A stretch of DNA of 64,000 bases from Pandoraea communis (GCF_902459745.1 NZ_CABPSJ010000004.1:124001-188000), one strand, 5' to 3'; positions 37,730 to 47,708 are shown, counted from the stretch's first letter. Made by a program: numbers and translations. Notes: generated from the letters alone by a model not told the origin.

Positions 37730-37784
37730 TGCCGGCCCGCATCGCGCGCCTTCAGGCGCGCTGACAACTCGCCGCGCTGGCTCG

Positions 37785-39395
37785 TCAGGCGGCGAGCCGC
37801 TTGAGCGCCACCGCTGCCGAACCGCGCCCGCCCGCAAGCTCGTTATCCGAGGTCATGCGAAACGCGGCGACCGCCTGGTCGAGCGCGCGCGCCTGGTCTT
37901 CCATCGACGCGGCGGCGGCTGCCGCCTGCTCCACGAGTGCAGCGTTCTGCTGTGTGACTTCGTCCATTTGCGTGACCGCACGGCCGACCTGCTCGATGCC
38001 GTGGCTTTGCTCGGTAGAGGCCGCCGAAATCTCGCCCATGATGTCGGTGACACGCCGCACGGCCTGCACCACGTCTTGCATTGTCTGACCGGCCTGCGTC
38101 ACGAGGGTCGAGCCGTCCTGGACCCGTGCGTTCGACGATTCGATCAGGTCCTTGATCTCCTTGGCCGCTGCCGCGCTGCGCTGGGCGAGTGTGCGCACTT
38201 CACCCGCAACGACCGCGAAGCCGCGTCCCTGCTCACCCGCGCGGGCGGCTTCCACGGCGGCGTTGAGCGCGAGGATGTTCGTCTGGAACGCGATGCCGTC
38301 GATCACGCCGATGATGTCGACCACCTTGCCCGAGCTGTGCGAGATGCCTTCCATCGTCGTCACCACCTGATCGACGACTTGCCCGCCGCGCACGGCGATG
38401 GCAGAGGCGTTCTCCGCCAGTTGGCTCGCCTGACGCGCGTTGTCGGCGTTCTGCCGGACGGTGGACGTGAGCTGTTCCATCGATGAGGCTGTCTCTTCGA
38501 GCGCTGCCGCCTGCTGTTCGGTACGTGCCGACAGATCGGTATTCCCTTCGGCAATTTCGCGTGCTGCGAGCGTGATGGCGCTCGTGCCGCCGCGAATGCG
38601 TCCGATCATCTGCTGAAGATTGGCCTGCATGCGCTGCATCGCGAAGAGCAGGCTGGCGCCGTCGCCCTGACGCAGACGCACTTGCGTGAGCAGGTCGCCG
38701 TCGGCAATGCGCGTCGCGATATCGGCCGCGTATTCGGGCTCGCCGCCGAGGCTGTGCTGGACGTTACGAATGATGAGCAGCATGACGCCAGACACGGCCA
38801 GACCGATCACGGCGAGCATCGCACCCCAGCGAAGCAGGGCACCGACGAAGGCGGCATTGATGTCGTCGACGTAGACGCCGGTCGTCAGATACCAGTCCCA
38901 AGGCGAATAGGTGCCGACACGGCTGATCTTCTCGACGGGTTTGTCCGAGCCGGGTTTGGGCCAGAGATAGGTGACGAATGGGTCGTCAGTCCGCGCAGCC
39001 GCGACGATCTCCGAGAACATGAGCTTGCCCGACGGATCGCGGAACTGGCTCATGTCCTTGCCTTCGAGCTTGGGATTGACGCCGTTGAGCACGATCACGC
39101 GCTGCGAGTTCAAGATACCGAAATAGTTGTCGCCGTCGTAGCGGATCGCACCGATCTGCTCGCGCGCAAGCTTTTGCGCCTCGGCGACACTGATCTCACC
39201 GCGCTGGGCGCGTTCGCCGTAGTACTTGGCGAGACTCAGGCCGGCATCGACCACGTGCGTAAGGCCCTCGCGCCGCTCGGCCAGCATCGTGTCGCGCTGC
39301 GCCCAGGCCCCCCAGACCGCCATGGCTAGCAGACTGACCCACATCAATGCAACGGCAGACCACAACTTTGCTTTCAAACTCAACTGCTGGATCAC
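37785..39395 (-). CDS. Methyl-accepting chemotaxis protein with single Cache sensor domain
   Basis: A 536-residue chemoreceptor. Membrane helix 1 spans residues 11-31, a periplasmic sCache_2-type sensor lies at about 35-185 ([26 protein letters not shown]), and membrane helix 2 at about 187-210. A HAMP region and the coiled-coil signalling domain follow, with the hairpin tip around [20 protein letters not shown]. No C-terminal NWETF-type CheR/CheB tether is present. sCache_2 receptors often sense small organic acids. Confidence 0.94.
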   Translation of the reverse strand: MIQQLSLKAKLWSAVALMWVSLLAMAVWGAWAQRDTMLAERREGLTHVVDAGLSLAKYYGERAQRGEISVAEAQKLAREQIGAIRYDGDNYFGILNSQRVIVLNGVNPKLEGKDMSQFRDPSGKLMFSEIVAAARTDDPFVTYLWPKPGSDKPVEKISRVGTYSPWDWYLTTGVYVDDINAAFVGALLRWGAMLAVIGLAVSGVMLLIIRNVQHSLGGEPEYAADIATRIADGDLLTQVRLRQGDGASLLFAMQRMQANLQQMIGRIRGGTSAITLAAREIAEGNTDLSARTEQQAAALEETASSMEQLTSTVRQNADNARQASQLAENASAIAVRGGQVVDQVVTTMEGISHSSGKVVDIIGVIDGIAFQTNILALNAAVEAARAGEQGRGFAVVAGEVRTLAQRSAAAAKEIKDLIESSNARVQDGSTLVTQAGQTMQDVVQAVRRVTDIMGEISAASTEQSHGIEQVGRAVTQMDEVTQQNAALVEQAAAAAASMEDQARALDQAVAAFRMTSDNELAGGRGSAAVALKRLAA

Positions 39396-39589
39396 TTCGT
39401 CTTCCCCACTGATTCCGCGCTGGTGTCACTCCGGCGGCGGCCGCGCGTGACGCGTCACCACGCCCGCGCGGTCCGATTGTCGATCGATTGTCAATGCTCC
39501 CGATGAGAACACGGACCCAACATGTGCTAACGGCAGTCTGGGAAAGGACTTGAGCGGTGCGGGGGGGGCAGAGGAAGGGCGAAAGCGGC

Positions 39590-40180
39590 TCAGCCGTGAA
39601 TGACCACCAGCAAGCCGCGTGCCACGGCTTTTCCGACGTTGCGGATGGCATGGGCGCGGTCGGCGGGATAGCGGGCAGTCTCTCCCGGCCTGGCGCGTCG
39701 CGCGAAGTGCTCGACTTCGACGTCGACCTGACCGTCGAACACGGTGAAGTGCTCGCGCGTGCCCGGATCGTGTGGCTCCGACACGAGCGCTGCGCCGGGT
39801 TGCAGCGTCAGCTCGTACCACTCGAATTTGCCGGCCAGCTCCATCGGGCCGAGGATCTTCAACTGATAGGCGTGCTCCGCCCCCGCCAGCGTGGGAATTT
39901 CATGCTTGCCGATCACGCGCACCGGCTCGGGGTCGCCGGTGGGGGCGCCGAGCAATTGATCGAGCCGCACGCCCAGTGCGTTGGCCAGCCGCCACGCCAC
40001 CGCGATGGTCGGGTTGGCCTTGTCGCGCTCGATCTGCGAGAGCATCGACTTCGAAACGCCGGAAGCGCGGGAGAGCGTCTCGAGCGTCATGCCACGCTCT
40101 TTGCGTAGTTGCTGAATCATGTCGCCAACGGGCGGCGGGGCGACCGGGGACATCGTGGACGCCGCGGGAGTGCTTGCCAT
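39590..40180 (-). CDS. XRE-family regulator with C-terminal cupin domain
   Basis: A 196-residue protein with a Cro/CI helix-turn-helix at about residues 22-76 (RGMTLETLSRASGVSKSMLS) and a cupin_2 sensor at about 100-196 (EHFTVFDGQVDVEVE, RYPADRAHAIRN). Regulators of this type control amino-acid and polyamine catabolic genes. It diverges from kbl-tdh across an AT-rich region with overlapping palindromes, so control of threonine degradation is the natural guess. The first 18 residues are probably disordered. Confidence 0.9.
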   Translation of the reverse strand: MASTPAASTMSPVAPPPVGDMIQQLRKERGMTLETLSRASGVSKSMLSQIERDKANPTIAVAWRLANALGVRLDQLLGAPTGDPEPVRVIGKHEIPTLAGAEHAYQLKILGPMELAGKFEWYELTLQPGAALVSEPHDPGTREHFTVFDGQVDVEVEHFARRARPGETARYPADRAHAIRNVGKAVARGLLVVIHG

Positions 40181-40206
40181 ATGAATTCCGGGATATTAGA
40201 ATTTTC

Positions 40207-40232
40207 CAATATATTGAAACTTGTTCAATATA
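40207..40232. promoter_or_regulatory. Overlapping palindromes between regulator and kbl (candidate operator)
   Basis: CAATATATTG (40207-40216) is a perfect palindrome. TATATTGAA (40210-40218) pairs with TTCAATATA (40224-40232) across five bases. They sit in an AT-rich island 27 bp before the regulator start codon and upstream of kbl. Confidence 0.6.
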
Positions 40233-40392
40233 AAGTATAGTTTCCGATAAGGTGAATGGCTGCATGGTAGCAGAGCAAACGGCCCGTTCACGCAAGACTT
40301 TCGATACCCGGGCGGCATTCACCGATGCCACCGGAATCTTCGGCCGGCGCCGCACAGCGGCGCCGGCCAACCGCACAAAGGAGATGCCCACG

Positions 40393-41610
40393 ATGACTGC
40401 ACACACTCCGGAGGCCCGCGAGGGTTTCTATCGCCAACTGACCGAACGACTGGAAGATACGCGCCGCCAGGGCCTTTTCAAGCAGGAACGCGTGCTCATG
40501 TCGCGGCAGGGGCCGGAGGTCATGTGCGACGACGGGCAAACGCGCATCAACCTGTGCGCCAACAACTATCTGGGGCTGTCGGGCAGCGAAACGCTCGTCA
40601 AGGCGGGGCAGAAGGCGCTGGAAGACTTCGGTTTCGGCCTGTCGTCGGTGCGCTTCATCTGCGGCACGCAAGGCCCGCACAAGGATCTTGAAGCGCGCAT
40701 CGCCGCGTATCTCGGCACGGAAGACGCCATCCTGTACGCCGCCGCGTTCGATGCCAATGGGGGTCTGTTCGAACCGCTGTTCGACGAGCAGGACGCCATC
40801 ATCTCCGATGCGCTCAACCACGCCTCGATCATCGACGGCGTGCGTCTTTGCAAGGCGCAGCGCCTGCGCTATGCCCACAACGATATGGAAGACCTCGAGC
40901 GCCAGTTGCAGGCGGCCGCCGGGGCGCGTCATCGCATCATCGTCACCGACGGTGTGTTCTCGATGGACGGCACGATTGCCCAGCTCGATCGCATCGTGGC
41001 GCTGGCCGAGCAGTACGGTGCGCTCATCATGATCGACGAGTGTCACGCGACCGGTTTTATGGGCCCGACGGGGCGAGGCACGCACGAGCATCATGGCGTG
41101 CTCGGCAAGATCGACATCATTACCGGCACGCTGGGCAAGGCGCTCGGCGGCGCGATGGGCGGCTTCACGGCGGGCCGCCGCGAGGTGATCGAGACGCTGC
41201 GTCAGCGCTCGCGCCCGTATCTCTTTTCGAACAGCCTCGCGCCGGCCATCGTCGGCACGTCGCTCGCGGTGTTCGACGAACTCGAACATTCGTCGGCGCG
41301 CCGCGAGCAATTGCACGAGAACACCGCGTTCTTCCGCAAGGAAGTGGCGGCGCTGGGTTTCACCATCAAGCCGGGCACTCATCCGATCGTGCCCGTCATG
41401 CTTTTCGACGCCACGCTTGCCCAGCGCTTTGCGCAGCGACTCTATGAGTTGGGCGTGATCGCCACCGGCTTCTTCTACCCCGTGGTGCCGCAGGGGCAGG
41501 CGCGCGTGCGCGTGCAGCTCTCGGCAGCGCATACCCGCGAACATCTGACGCGTGCGCTGGCGGCGTTCGCGCAGGCCGGCAACGAACTCGGCATTCTCAA
41601 GCAAGGTTGA
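40393..41610 (+). CDS. kbl: 2-amino-3-ketobutyrate CoA ligase (glycine C-acetyltransferase)
   Basis: A 405-residue PLP enzyme of the alpha-oxoamine synthase family. It cleaves 2-amino-3-ketobutyrate with CoA to glycine and acetyl-CoA. The PLP lysine is Lys249 in TGTLGKALGGAMGG; LCANNYLGL and DECHATGFMG are family signatures. AAAGGAG nine bases before the ATG at 40393 decides the start over an ATG nine bases earlier, which would abut that site. It is followed after 2 nt by the threonine dehydrogenase partner. Confidence 0.96.
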   Translation: MTAHTPEAREGFYRQLTERLEDTRRQGLFKQERVLMSRQGPEVMCDDGQTRINLCANNYLGLSGSETLVKAGQKALEDFGFGLSSVRFICGTQGPHKDLEARIAAYLGTEDAILYAAAFDANGGLFEPLFDEQDAIISDALNHASIIDGVRLCKAQRLRYAHNDMEDLERQLQAAAGARHRIIVTDGVFSMDGTIAQLDRIVALAEQYGALIMIDECHATGFMGPTGRGTHEHHGVLGKIDIITGTLGKALGGAMGGFTAGRREVIETLRQRSRPYLFSNSLAPAIVGTSLAVFDELEHSSARREQLHENTAFFRKEVAALGFTIKPGTHPIVPVMLFDATLAQRFAQRLYELGVIATGFFYPVVPQGQARVRVQLSAAHTREHLTRALAAFAQAGNELGILKQG

Positions 41611-41612
41611 AC

Positions 41613-42578
41613 ATGGAACGCATCCTCATCATCGGCGCCAACGGGCAGATCGGCAGCGAACTCGTCGAGGCGCTGGCGGCACAGTATGGCAACGAGAATG
41701 TTGTCGCCACGGACATCGCACCGGGGCCGTCGCGCCACCCGGTGCACTACGAGACGCTCGACGTGCTCGATGCGCCGCGTCTGGCCGCGCTCGTCGAGCG
41801 CTTCGGCATCACGCAGATCTTCCATCTGGCGGCGCTGCTCTCGGCAACCGGCGAGACCCGCCCGCTCCAGGCCTGGACGCTCAACATGAACGGCCTGCTC
41901 AATGTGCTCGAGTTGGCGCGTGAGCGCCAAGGGTTGCGGGTGTTCTGGCCGTCGTCGATCGCTGCGTTCGGCCCGCATACGCCGGCCGTCGAAACACCGC
42001 AGCTCGCGATCATGGACCCCACCACGATGTACGGCATCAGCAAGCAGGCCGGCGAGCGGCTGTGCGAGTACTACTTCACGAAGTTCGGCGTGGATGTGCG
42101 AAGCCTGCGCTATCCGGGCGTCATCAGCTACAAGACGCCCCCAGGCGGCGGCACGACCGATTACGCCATCGAGATATTTCAGGCGGCGCGTCGCGGCGAG
42201 ACCTACACGTGTTTCCTGAAGGAAGACGCGACGCTACCGATGATCCACATGCCCGATGCCGTGCGTGCCACGCTCGAGTTGATGAACGTGGACGCCTCGC
42301 GGCTGCGCGTGCGTTCGTCGTACAACGTGGCTGGGGTGAGTTTCGATCCGGCGACGCTGGCGGCGGCGATTGCGCGCCGCGTGCCGGGCTTCACGGTGAA
42401 GTACGCACCGGACTTCCGCCAGGCGATTGCCGAGACGTGGCCGCATACGCTCGACGACACTCACGCGCGCTACGACTGGGGCTGGAAACCGGCCTTCGGC
42501 CTGGACGCGATGGTCGACGACATGCTGGCCAACGTGCCGCTGGACTGGCACGCACCGGTCTTGGGAAACGCCGCCTGA
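41613..42578 (+). CDS. L-threonine 3-dehydrogenase, SDR type (NAD-dependent epimerase-like)
   Basis: A 321-residue extended short-chain dehydrogenase. The NAD motif is GANGQIG (residues 8-14), the catalytic Tyr140 and Lys144 are in MYGISK, and WPSSIAAFG supplies the Ser/Thr. YPGVISYKTPPGGGTTDYA is characteristic of SDR-type threonine dehydrogenases. It oxidises threonine to 2-amino-3-ketobutyrate, the substrate of the coupled Kbl. E. coli uses an unrelated zinc-dependent Tdh instead. Confidence 0.92.
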   Translation: MERILIIGANGQIGSELVEALAAQYGNENVVATDIAPGPSRHPVHYETLDVLDAPRLAALVERFGITQIFHLAALLSATGETRPLQAWTLNMNGLLNVLELARERQGLRVFWPSSIAAFGPHTPAVETPQLAIMDPTTMYGISKQAGERLCEYYFTKFGVDVRSLRYPGVISYKTPPGGGTTDYAIEIFQAARRGETYTCFLKEDATLPMIHMPDAVRATLELMNVDASRLRVRSSYNVAGVSFDPATLAAAIARRVPGFTVKYAPDFRQAIAETWPHTLDDTHARYDWGWKPAFGLDAMVDDMLANVPLDWHAPVLGNAA

Positions 42579-42596
42579 CGAGGGTTGCCGTACCGC

Positions 42597-42740
42597 CTAC
42601 TTCGGGTGATGCACCGCGTAGTAGGCGAGTGCGGCGAGCACCGCACAGGTCACGGCGAAGGCGCGACGGCGCCAGCGGTGGGCCGGCGTGAAGGTGATGA
42701 CTCGGCCGCGGCCTTCTTCTTTGGAATGGTAGTAGCTCAT
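42597..42740 (-). CDS. Small basic single-span membrane protein, 47 residues
   Basis: A short frame preceded by AGAAGG nine bases before the ATG at 42740. The N-terminal half is charged (YYHSKEEGRGRV), then RWRRR leads into one hydrophobic helix (about residues 27-43). The C-terminus is HHPK. Its ribosome site and clean topology support a real gene; I do not recognise the family. It converges on the threonine dehydrogenase gene. Confidence 0.5.
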   Translation of the reverse strand: MSYYHSKEEGRGRVITFTPAHRWRRRAFAVTCAVLAALAYYAVHHPK

Positions 42741-43180
42741 GTTGCACCTTCTCGGGTCTGATACACGGTCTTTGCCGCGAAACGAACCTGCCCGAGCGTC
42801 CATCGATGCGCCCCCCGGCACAGGACAGGCAGGTTCCGGATCGATTATGCGACCGCACAAAAACGACCGCTAATCAGTATCTTTACCGATAGGTGTGGTC
42901 TTTTTGATACGGTCACGCCAACGCGTCGCGTGTTTCGACGATGCCTTCGGCACCGGGGTGACACCCGCGTTTTCCCGTCCGCCCCAATCCCCGTGGACCC
43001 CCCGGCATTGCTCCGGACAAGTGTCTAGATTCACGAGAATCTTGCGTTGCGAAGGGTGTGCTGAATCCACATTTCCCCGCTTGCGTACTGCCCCGCGCGC
43101 TGAAACAATGCCGGAAAACGGTGACCACGCCGATGGTCACCTCCGAGTCGTCGTTCATCACGCCTGGGGAGGGTCGTGCC
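42741..43180. other. 440-bp divergent intergenic region
   Basis: Separates the small membrane protein from the outer membrane protein gene. It probably contains both promoters. No conserved RNA structure or further gene seen. Confidence 0.4.
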
Positions 43181-44065
43181 ATGACGCCGAATACGCGCCG
43201 CACCATCGCTTGCGGCCAATGCGGAACCGCCATCGCGCGCGCCGCGTTCGTTCTTGTTGCCGCCGGGTTCGTTGCGGCCAACGTCCATGCGCAGGAGGCC
43301 ATGCTGCGCGCCAACAATCAGGTATGGATCGGTGCCGGTGCCCAGCAGTTGCACTACTGGGAGAACATCGCGCCCGGCAAGAGCGATTCCGAACGTGGCA
43401 CGACAGCGGCATTCGCGCTGGGTGCATCGACCCAGCGGCAGTTGTTCGGGGTCTCCAATCTCTACTTCAGCGCAGCGGTGCGAGTGGCGCACGGCAACGT
43501 CGACTACGGCGGTTATCTGCAAGACTTTGCGGGGCGCGTCATCCGGCCCGATTACCAGATGAAGACGCGCTCGACGGCAACGGACGTCGCGCTCAAGGCC
43601 GGTAAAGCCTTTCCGTTTCATCTCGGCACCTGGAATGCGCAGGTGGTGCCCTACGTCAGCTACAGCTACCGCGACTGGATTCGCGACAGCAGCCGCGATC
43701 CGTATGGTTTTTACGAGCGCTATCGCCATCACGTGGTTGGCGGCGGCCTCATGGGGCAGCTCGAATTGACGCAGAAACTGGTAGCAACGGCCGACATTCG
43801 TGCGGGGGCCATGGTGGGGGCATCGATGACGCTGGCGGGCTCGCAGAACACCTTCAGCCTTGGCAACAAGCCGGTCGTCGTGGCGGGTTTCGGACTCGAC
43901 TACGCGGTCGCGCGCAACTTCCATGTGAACGCGACGTACGAGTGGTCGCGCTTCCAGTACGGCCGTTCGAGCGTCACGCAGGTGCAGCCGGGCGTGAACG
44001 CCTACGAACCCGATTCGAAGACGATCAACCAGACGTGGATGATTGGCGCGGGCTACGCGTTCTGA
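43181..44065 (+). CDS. Outer membrane beta-barrel protein
   Basis: A 294-residue exported protein with a signal peptide of about 37 residues (ends VHAQE). The mature part is rich in alternating hydrophobic and polar strands with Tyr/Trp girdles (VVPYVSYSYRDWIRD, VNATYEWSRFQYG). It ends in Phe (GAGYAF), as required for BAM-dependent insertion. GGGGAGGG lies 7 nt before the ATG. I do not recognise a specific subfamily. A strong terminator follows. Confidence 0.8.
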   Translation: MTPNTRRTIACGQCGTAIARAAFVLVAAGFVAANVHAQEAMLRANNQVWIGAGAQQLHYWENIAPGKSDSERGTTAAFALGASTQRQLFGVSNLYFSAAVRVAHGNVDYGGYLQDFAGRVIRPDYQMKTRSTATDVALKAGKAFPFHLGTWNAQVVPYVSYSYRDWIRDSSRDPYGFYERYRHHVVGGGLMGQLELTQKLVATADIRAGAMVGASMTLAGSQNTFSLGNKPVVVAGFGLDYAVARNFHVNATYEWSRFQYGRSSVTQVQPGVNAYEPDSKTINQTWMIGAGYAF

Positions 44066-44073
44066 TAAAAGAC

Positions 44074-44112
44074 AACGCCGCGCGGTCGGACGACCCGCGC
44101 GGCGTTATTTTT
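44074..44112. terminator. Bidirectional rho-independent terminator
   Basis: AACGCCGCGCGG (44074-44085) pairs perfectly with CCGCGCGGCGTT (44095-44106) and is followed by ATTTTT. The minus strand also has a T-rich tail. It separates the convergent outer membrane protein and ABC ATPase genes. Confidence 0.9.
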
Positions 44113-44140
44113 CCGGTAGTCATACCCCGGAGAACTGCGA

Positions 44141-45460
44141 TCAGGTCGCGCCTTCCACGTCCTCCAGACTGAACGTTTCGGTGTGATCGTTATACGAGAA
44201 GATCTCGGCATAACGGCCCCAGTTGATGGCGGTATCGAGCGTTTCCTGCGCGAGATCGTCCGACATCGAATCTTCCAGCTCCTGTTCGAAACGCACGCGC
44301 GGCGCGCGCTGCCCGCGGCGTTCTTGCAACACCGAACGGATCTTTGCGGCGAGCGGCACGTGACGCAGCAGATGCTCGGCGAACAGCACTTTGCGTTCCT
44401 GCGTGCTCACATCCACGAAACGCTTGCCGGCGGCGGTCAGCAGAATGTCGCCTTCCTTGAGTTCCGCGAAGCCCAACTGGTCGAGAATTTCGGCCACCGG
44501 GAAGAGGTCGTCCACTTCGAGCAGCAGCGTCTGGGCGATTTCCGGCAAATCGGCGCGGCCGTTGTAGGGCGGGCCGGCGAGCGCTTCGAGCAGACCGGCC
44601 ATCAGGTTGGTCGACACTTCGTGCAGCGGGCTCGACAATTCCAGCGGTATCTTCTGCGTGGTGTGCGCGTTACGGCGCGACGTCATCAATGCATAGATAT
44701 CGTCGACCATCTTCCGGAAGGCCGGATCGAGCCGGTTGCGGCGGTGCGGGAACGGCACCTTGATCTCGGCGACCACCCGGCCCGGATTCGACGACAGCAC
44801 CAGAATCCGGTCGCACATGAACACGGCCTCTTCGATGTTGTGCGTGACGATCAGGATCGACTTGATCGGCAACTGACGCTGACTCCACAGATCGAGCAGG
44901 TCGGTACGCAACGTCTCGGCGGTCAGCACATCGAGCGCGGAGAACGGCTCGTCCATGAGCAGCAGCGTCGGGTTGACCACGAGCGCACGAGCGAAACCCA
45001 CGCGCTGGCGCATGCCACCCGAGAGTTCGCGCGGATAGGCATTTTCGAAGCCGTCCAGACCGATCAGGTCGATGGCCGCGAGCGCGCGGCGGCGGCGCTC
45101 CTTCGGCTCGACACCGAGCGCTTCGAGACCGGCTTCCACGTTTTGCAGCACCGTCAGCCACGGGAACAGGGCGAAGGTCTGGAACACCATCGCCACGCCT
45201 TCGGGCGGGCCTTCGAGCGGCTGACCAAGGTAGCGGATGTCGCCCGAGCTGGGCTGAATCAGGCCGGCGATGATGCGCAGCAGGGTCGACTTGCCCGAGC
45301 CGGAACGGCCGAGCATGCCGACGATTTCGCCTTCATGCAGTTGTAGATTCACGCCATCGAGCACTTGGCGCTCGTCGCCGCCCTTGCGGAAGCCGCGGCT
45401 GACGTTGGCGAGCGAGAAGATCTCTTTTCCGGCAATCGGTTGGTGGGTATCGTTCGGCAT
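44141..45460 (-). CDS. ABC ATPase of the nitrate/sulfonate/taurine type with C-terminal AAA-associated domain
   Basis: A 439-residue protein. The ATPase core (residues about 15-265) has Walker A GRSGSGKST, the Q-loop in MVFQTFALFPW, signature LSGGMRQR and Walker B LLLMDEPF. A further 150-170 residues form a C-terminal domain (from about LHEVSTNLMAGLLEAL), matching the AAA-associated domain found on some NitT/TauT-type ATPases. GAAGGGA precedes the start; ATG at 45460 is preferred to the GTG one codon earlier. It is 10 nt after the dual-domain permease. Confidence 0.9.
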   Translation of the reverse strand: MPNDTHQPIAGKEIFSLANVSRGFRKGGDERQVLDGVNLQLHEGEIVGMLGRSGSGKSTLLRIIAGLIQPSSGDIRYLGQPLEGPPEGVAMVFQTFALFPWLTVLQNVEAGLEALGVEPKERRRRALAAIDLIGLDGFENAYPRELSGGMRQRVGFARALVVNPTLLLMDEPFSALDVLTAETLRTDLLDLWSQRQLPIKSILIVTHNIEEAVFMCDRILVLSSNPGRVVAEIKVPFPHRRNRLDPAFRKMVDDIYALMTSRRNAHTTQKIPLELSSPLHEVSTNLMAGLLEALAGPPYNGRADLPEIAQTLLLEVDDLFPVAEILDQLGFAELKEGDILLTAAGKRFVDVSTQERKVLFAEHLLRHVPLAAKIRSVLQERRGQRAPRVRFEQELEDSMSDDLAQETLDTAINWGRYAEIFSYNDHTETFSLEDVEGAT

Positions 45461-45470
45461 CACGGTCCCT

Positions 45471-47210
45471 TCAATTCAGGCGAAGCTTGTTTTCAGCGAT
45501 GGCGTACATGGGGCGCCACAGCAAACGGTTGAACAATACGACGAACAGCGCCATCACGGCGATGCCCAGCAAAATACGCGGATAGTCGCCGGCGGCCGTG
45601 GTTTCGGCGATGTAAGCGCCCAGACCGTGCGCGGCGAGTTTATCGTCACCCCACTGCACGTATTCCGAAACGATGGAGGCGTTCCATGCGCCGCCCGAGG
45701 CTGTGATCGCACCCGTCACGTAATAAGGGAAGATGCCCGGCAGCATGATCTGACGCCACCACTGCCAGCCGCGAATGCGGAAGTTGGTGGCGGCTTCCTT
45801 GAAGTCGTTCGGGAAGGTGGTCGCCCCGGCGATGACGTTGAACAGGATGTACCACTGCGTACCCAGCACGATCAGGGGCGAGAGCCAGATGTCCGGGTTG
45901 GCATGGAAGTGAACGATGGCCACCACGAAGATCGGGAACAGCAGGTTCGCCGGGAACGCGGCGAGGAACTGCGCCAGCGGCTGGATGCGCTCGGCGAGCT
46001 TCGGGCGCAGCCCGATCAGCACACCCAGCGGCACCCACACCACGGAGGCGATGGCGATGAGTACGATCACGCGCACCAGCGTGATGAGACCAAGGCCGAA
46101 CACGCGCAGGATTTCCGGGAAACCGACTTCGGCCAGCACGAACGCGCAGATCTTCCACGCTGCGGTCAGTCCCATCGCTACCAGCAGCGCGGCCCATAGC
46201 CAGTCGATCACGCGCGAGAGCGAGGTTCTCGATTCGGAATGGATCGCGACGGGCAGCGAGAACGGCATGCGCATGCGCGCAATCGTGCGCAGCAGCTTGC
46301 CGAAGGGGCGCAGCAGGAACTGAATTGCGCGGGTGCGTTGAATGACGTTGAGCACCCACGACTCGGGGGCGGCCTGCGAGACCGTGTCTTCCAGACGGAA
46401 TTTGTCGGACCACGCGACCATCGGCCTGAACAGGAACTGGTCGTAAATGACGATGACGACGACCATCGCCAGAATCACCCAGCCCACCGCGTGCAGATCG
46501 CGCTGCAAGATGGCCGTGGCGAGATACGCGCCAATGCCAGGCAGTGTGACGGTCTTGTCGCCCACGGTGATCGCCTCCGACGCCACCACGAAGAACCAGC
46601 CGCCCGACATGCTCATCATCATGTTCCAGATGAGGCCAGGCATCGAGTAGGGCACGTCGAGCTTCCAGAAGCGCTGCCACGGCGAGAGGCGCAGATTCAC
46701 GGCGACTTCCGCCAGGTCGCGCGGCTGGGTGCGCATCGACTGGTAGAACGAGAACGTCATGTTCCACGCCTGGCTCGTGAAGATCGCAAAGATGGCGGCG
46801 CATTCGGCACCGAGCACGCGTCCTGGGAACAGGGCGAGGAAGAAGGTGACGGTAAATGAGATGTAGCCCAGCACCGGCACCGACTGGAGGATGTCGAGCA
46901 TCGGGACGAGCAGCTTCTCGGCGCGGCGGCTCTTGGCGGCGAGCGTGCCGTAGACGAGCGTGAACAGGAGCGAAGCGACCATCGCCGCGAGCATGCGCAG
47001 CGTGGTGCGCAGGGCATATTCGGGCAGGTTAGCCGGGTCTAGCGAGATGACTTCGGTCTGCAAGTCGGCTAGCGGTGCCCAAGTCTGGCGAATGCCCGAC
47101 GAGCTGACCATCAGGAAACCGATGATGAGCGGGAAGGCAATGAAATCCCAGCGATTGGGCAGCAGGCGTCGCGCAGTGGCGGGGATGAACGGACGGGCTA
47201 CGCGCGTCAT
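45471..47210 (-). CDS. ABC permease with two fused transmembrane domains (nitrate/sulfonate type)
   Basis: A 579-residue inner-membrane protein made of two permease units in one chain. Each has its own coupling loop: PRDLAEVAVNLRLSPWQRFW near residue 165 and NDFKEAATNFRIRGWQWWRQ near residue 480. This doubles the usual 250-280-residue TauC/SsuC permease. The start at 47210 begins just before the first span. It pairs with the downstream ATPase; no binding protein gene lies nearby, so the substrate-recognition partner is elsewhere or absent. Confidence 0.9.
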   Translation of the reverse strand: MTRVARPFIPATARRLLPNRWDFIAFPLIIGFLMVSSSGIRQTWAPLADLQTEVISLDPANLPEYALRTTLRMLAAMVASLLFTLVYGTLAAKSRRAEKLLVPMLDILQSVPVLGYISFTVTFFLALFPGRVLGAECAAIFAIFTSQAWNMTFSFYQSMRTQPRDLAEVAVNLRLSPWQRFWKLDVPYSMPGLIWNMMMSMSGGWFFVVASEAITVGDKTVTLPGIGAYLATAILQRDLHAVGWVILAMVVVIVIYDQFLFRPMVAWSDKFRLEDTVSQAAPESWVLNVIQRTRAIQFLLRPFGKLLRTIARMRMPFSLPVAIHSESRTSLSRVIDWLWAALLVAMGLTAAWKICAFVLAEVGFPEILRVFGLGLITLVRVIVLIAIASVVWVPLGVLIGLRPKLAERIQPLAQFLAAFPANLLFPIFVVAIVHFHANPDIWLSPLIVLGTQWYILFNVIAGATTFPNDFKEAATNFRIRGWQWWRQIMLPGIFPYYVTGAITASGGAWNASIVSEYVQWGDDKLAAHGLGAYIAETTAAGDYPRILLGIAVMALFVVLFNRLLWRPMYAIAENKLRLN

Positions 47211-47708
47211 CAAGACCTCGTGTGGATGAGGGTTCGGACGGACAACAGGACTGAAGCGCCGGTATGCGGCACGGCAGCGACGCGGCGCGTGTGCAGGGAC
47301 GGCAGCGGATGCTACCAGATTGACCCGCAAAATGATGTTAAAGCGCGTGACGTGGGCTGGCAAATTCGGGCATCGATGTCCGAATGTGGTTTTTATGCTG
47401 CAATGCGGGATGGCTTGTTTTGACAGGCGATACCCAGGAGGCCGCCGTAGCGATCCGGGGGTGAAGAACCGGTATCCGGAGGACGATCTCGCGGTGCTGC
47501 GAGGGCGAAAATGTCACATTGAAGATGTGAACTTTATTCGCGTTGCGCAGACCAATTCCCGCGGCTTGCTTCGTGCCGCGCGGTCGTGTAGTGTGCACCG
47601 CTCGATCGGGCCACGGCGCCTGTCGCCGGGGGCAGCAAGTTGCCTCGGCTTTCGTGTAGCTTGCCGGCCCGTCCCCTCCCATTCCCAGACAAAGCAAGGA
47701 TGCGCCGC
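47211..47708. other. 500-bp divergent intergenic region with an inverted repeat
   Basis: Lies between the ABC permease and the TPR gene and probably carries both promoters. TCACAT-TGAAG-ATGTGA (47514-47530) is an inverted repeat that could be a regulator site. No gene or known riboswitch recognised. Confidence 0.4.

Noticed and set aside
37744-37761. GCGCGCC-TTCA-GGCGCGC hairpin between tetR and the chemoreceptor gene
   Set aside because: Good stem but no T-run; kept out as a terminator call although it lies between convergent genes.
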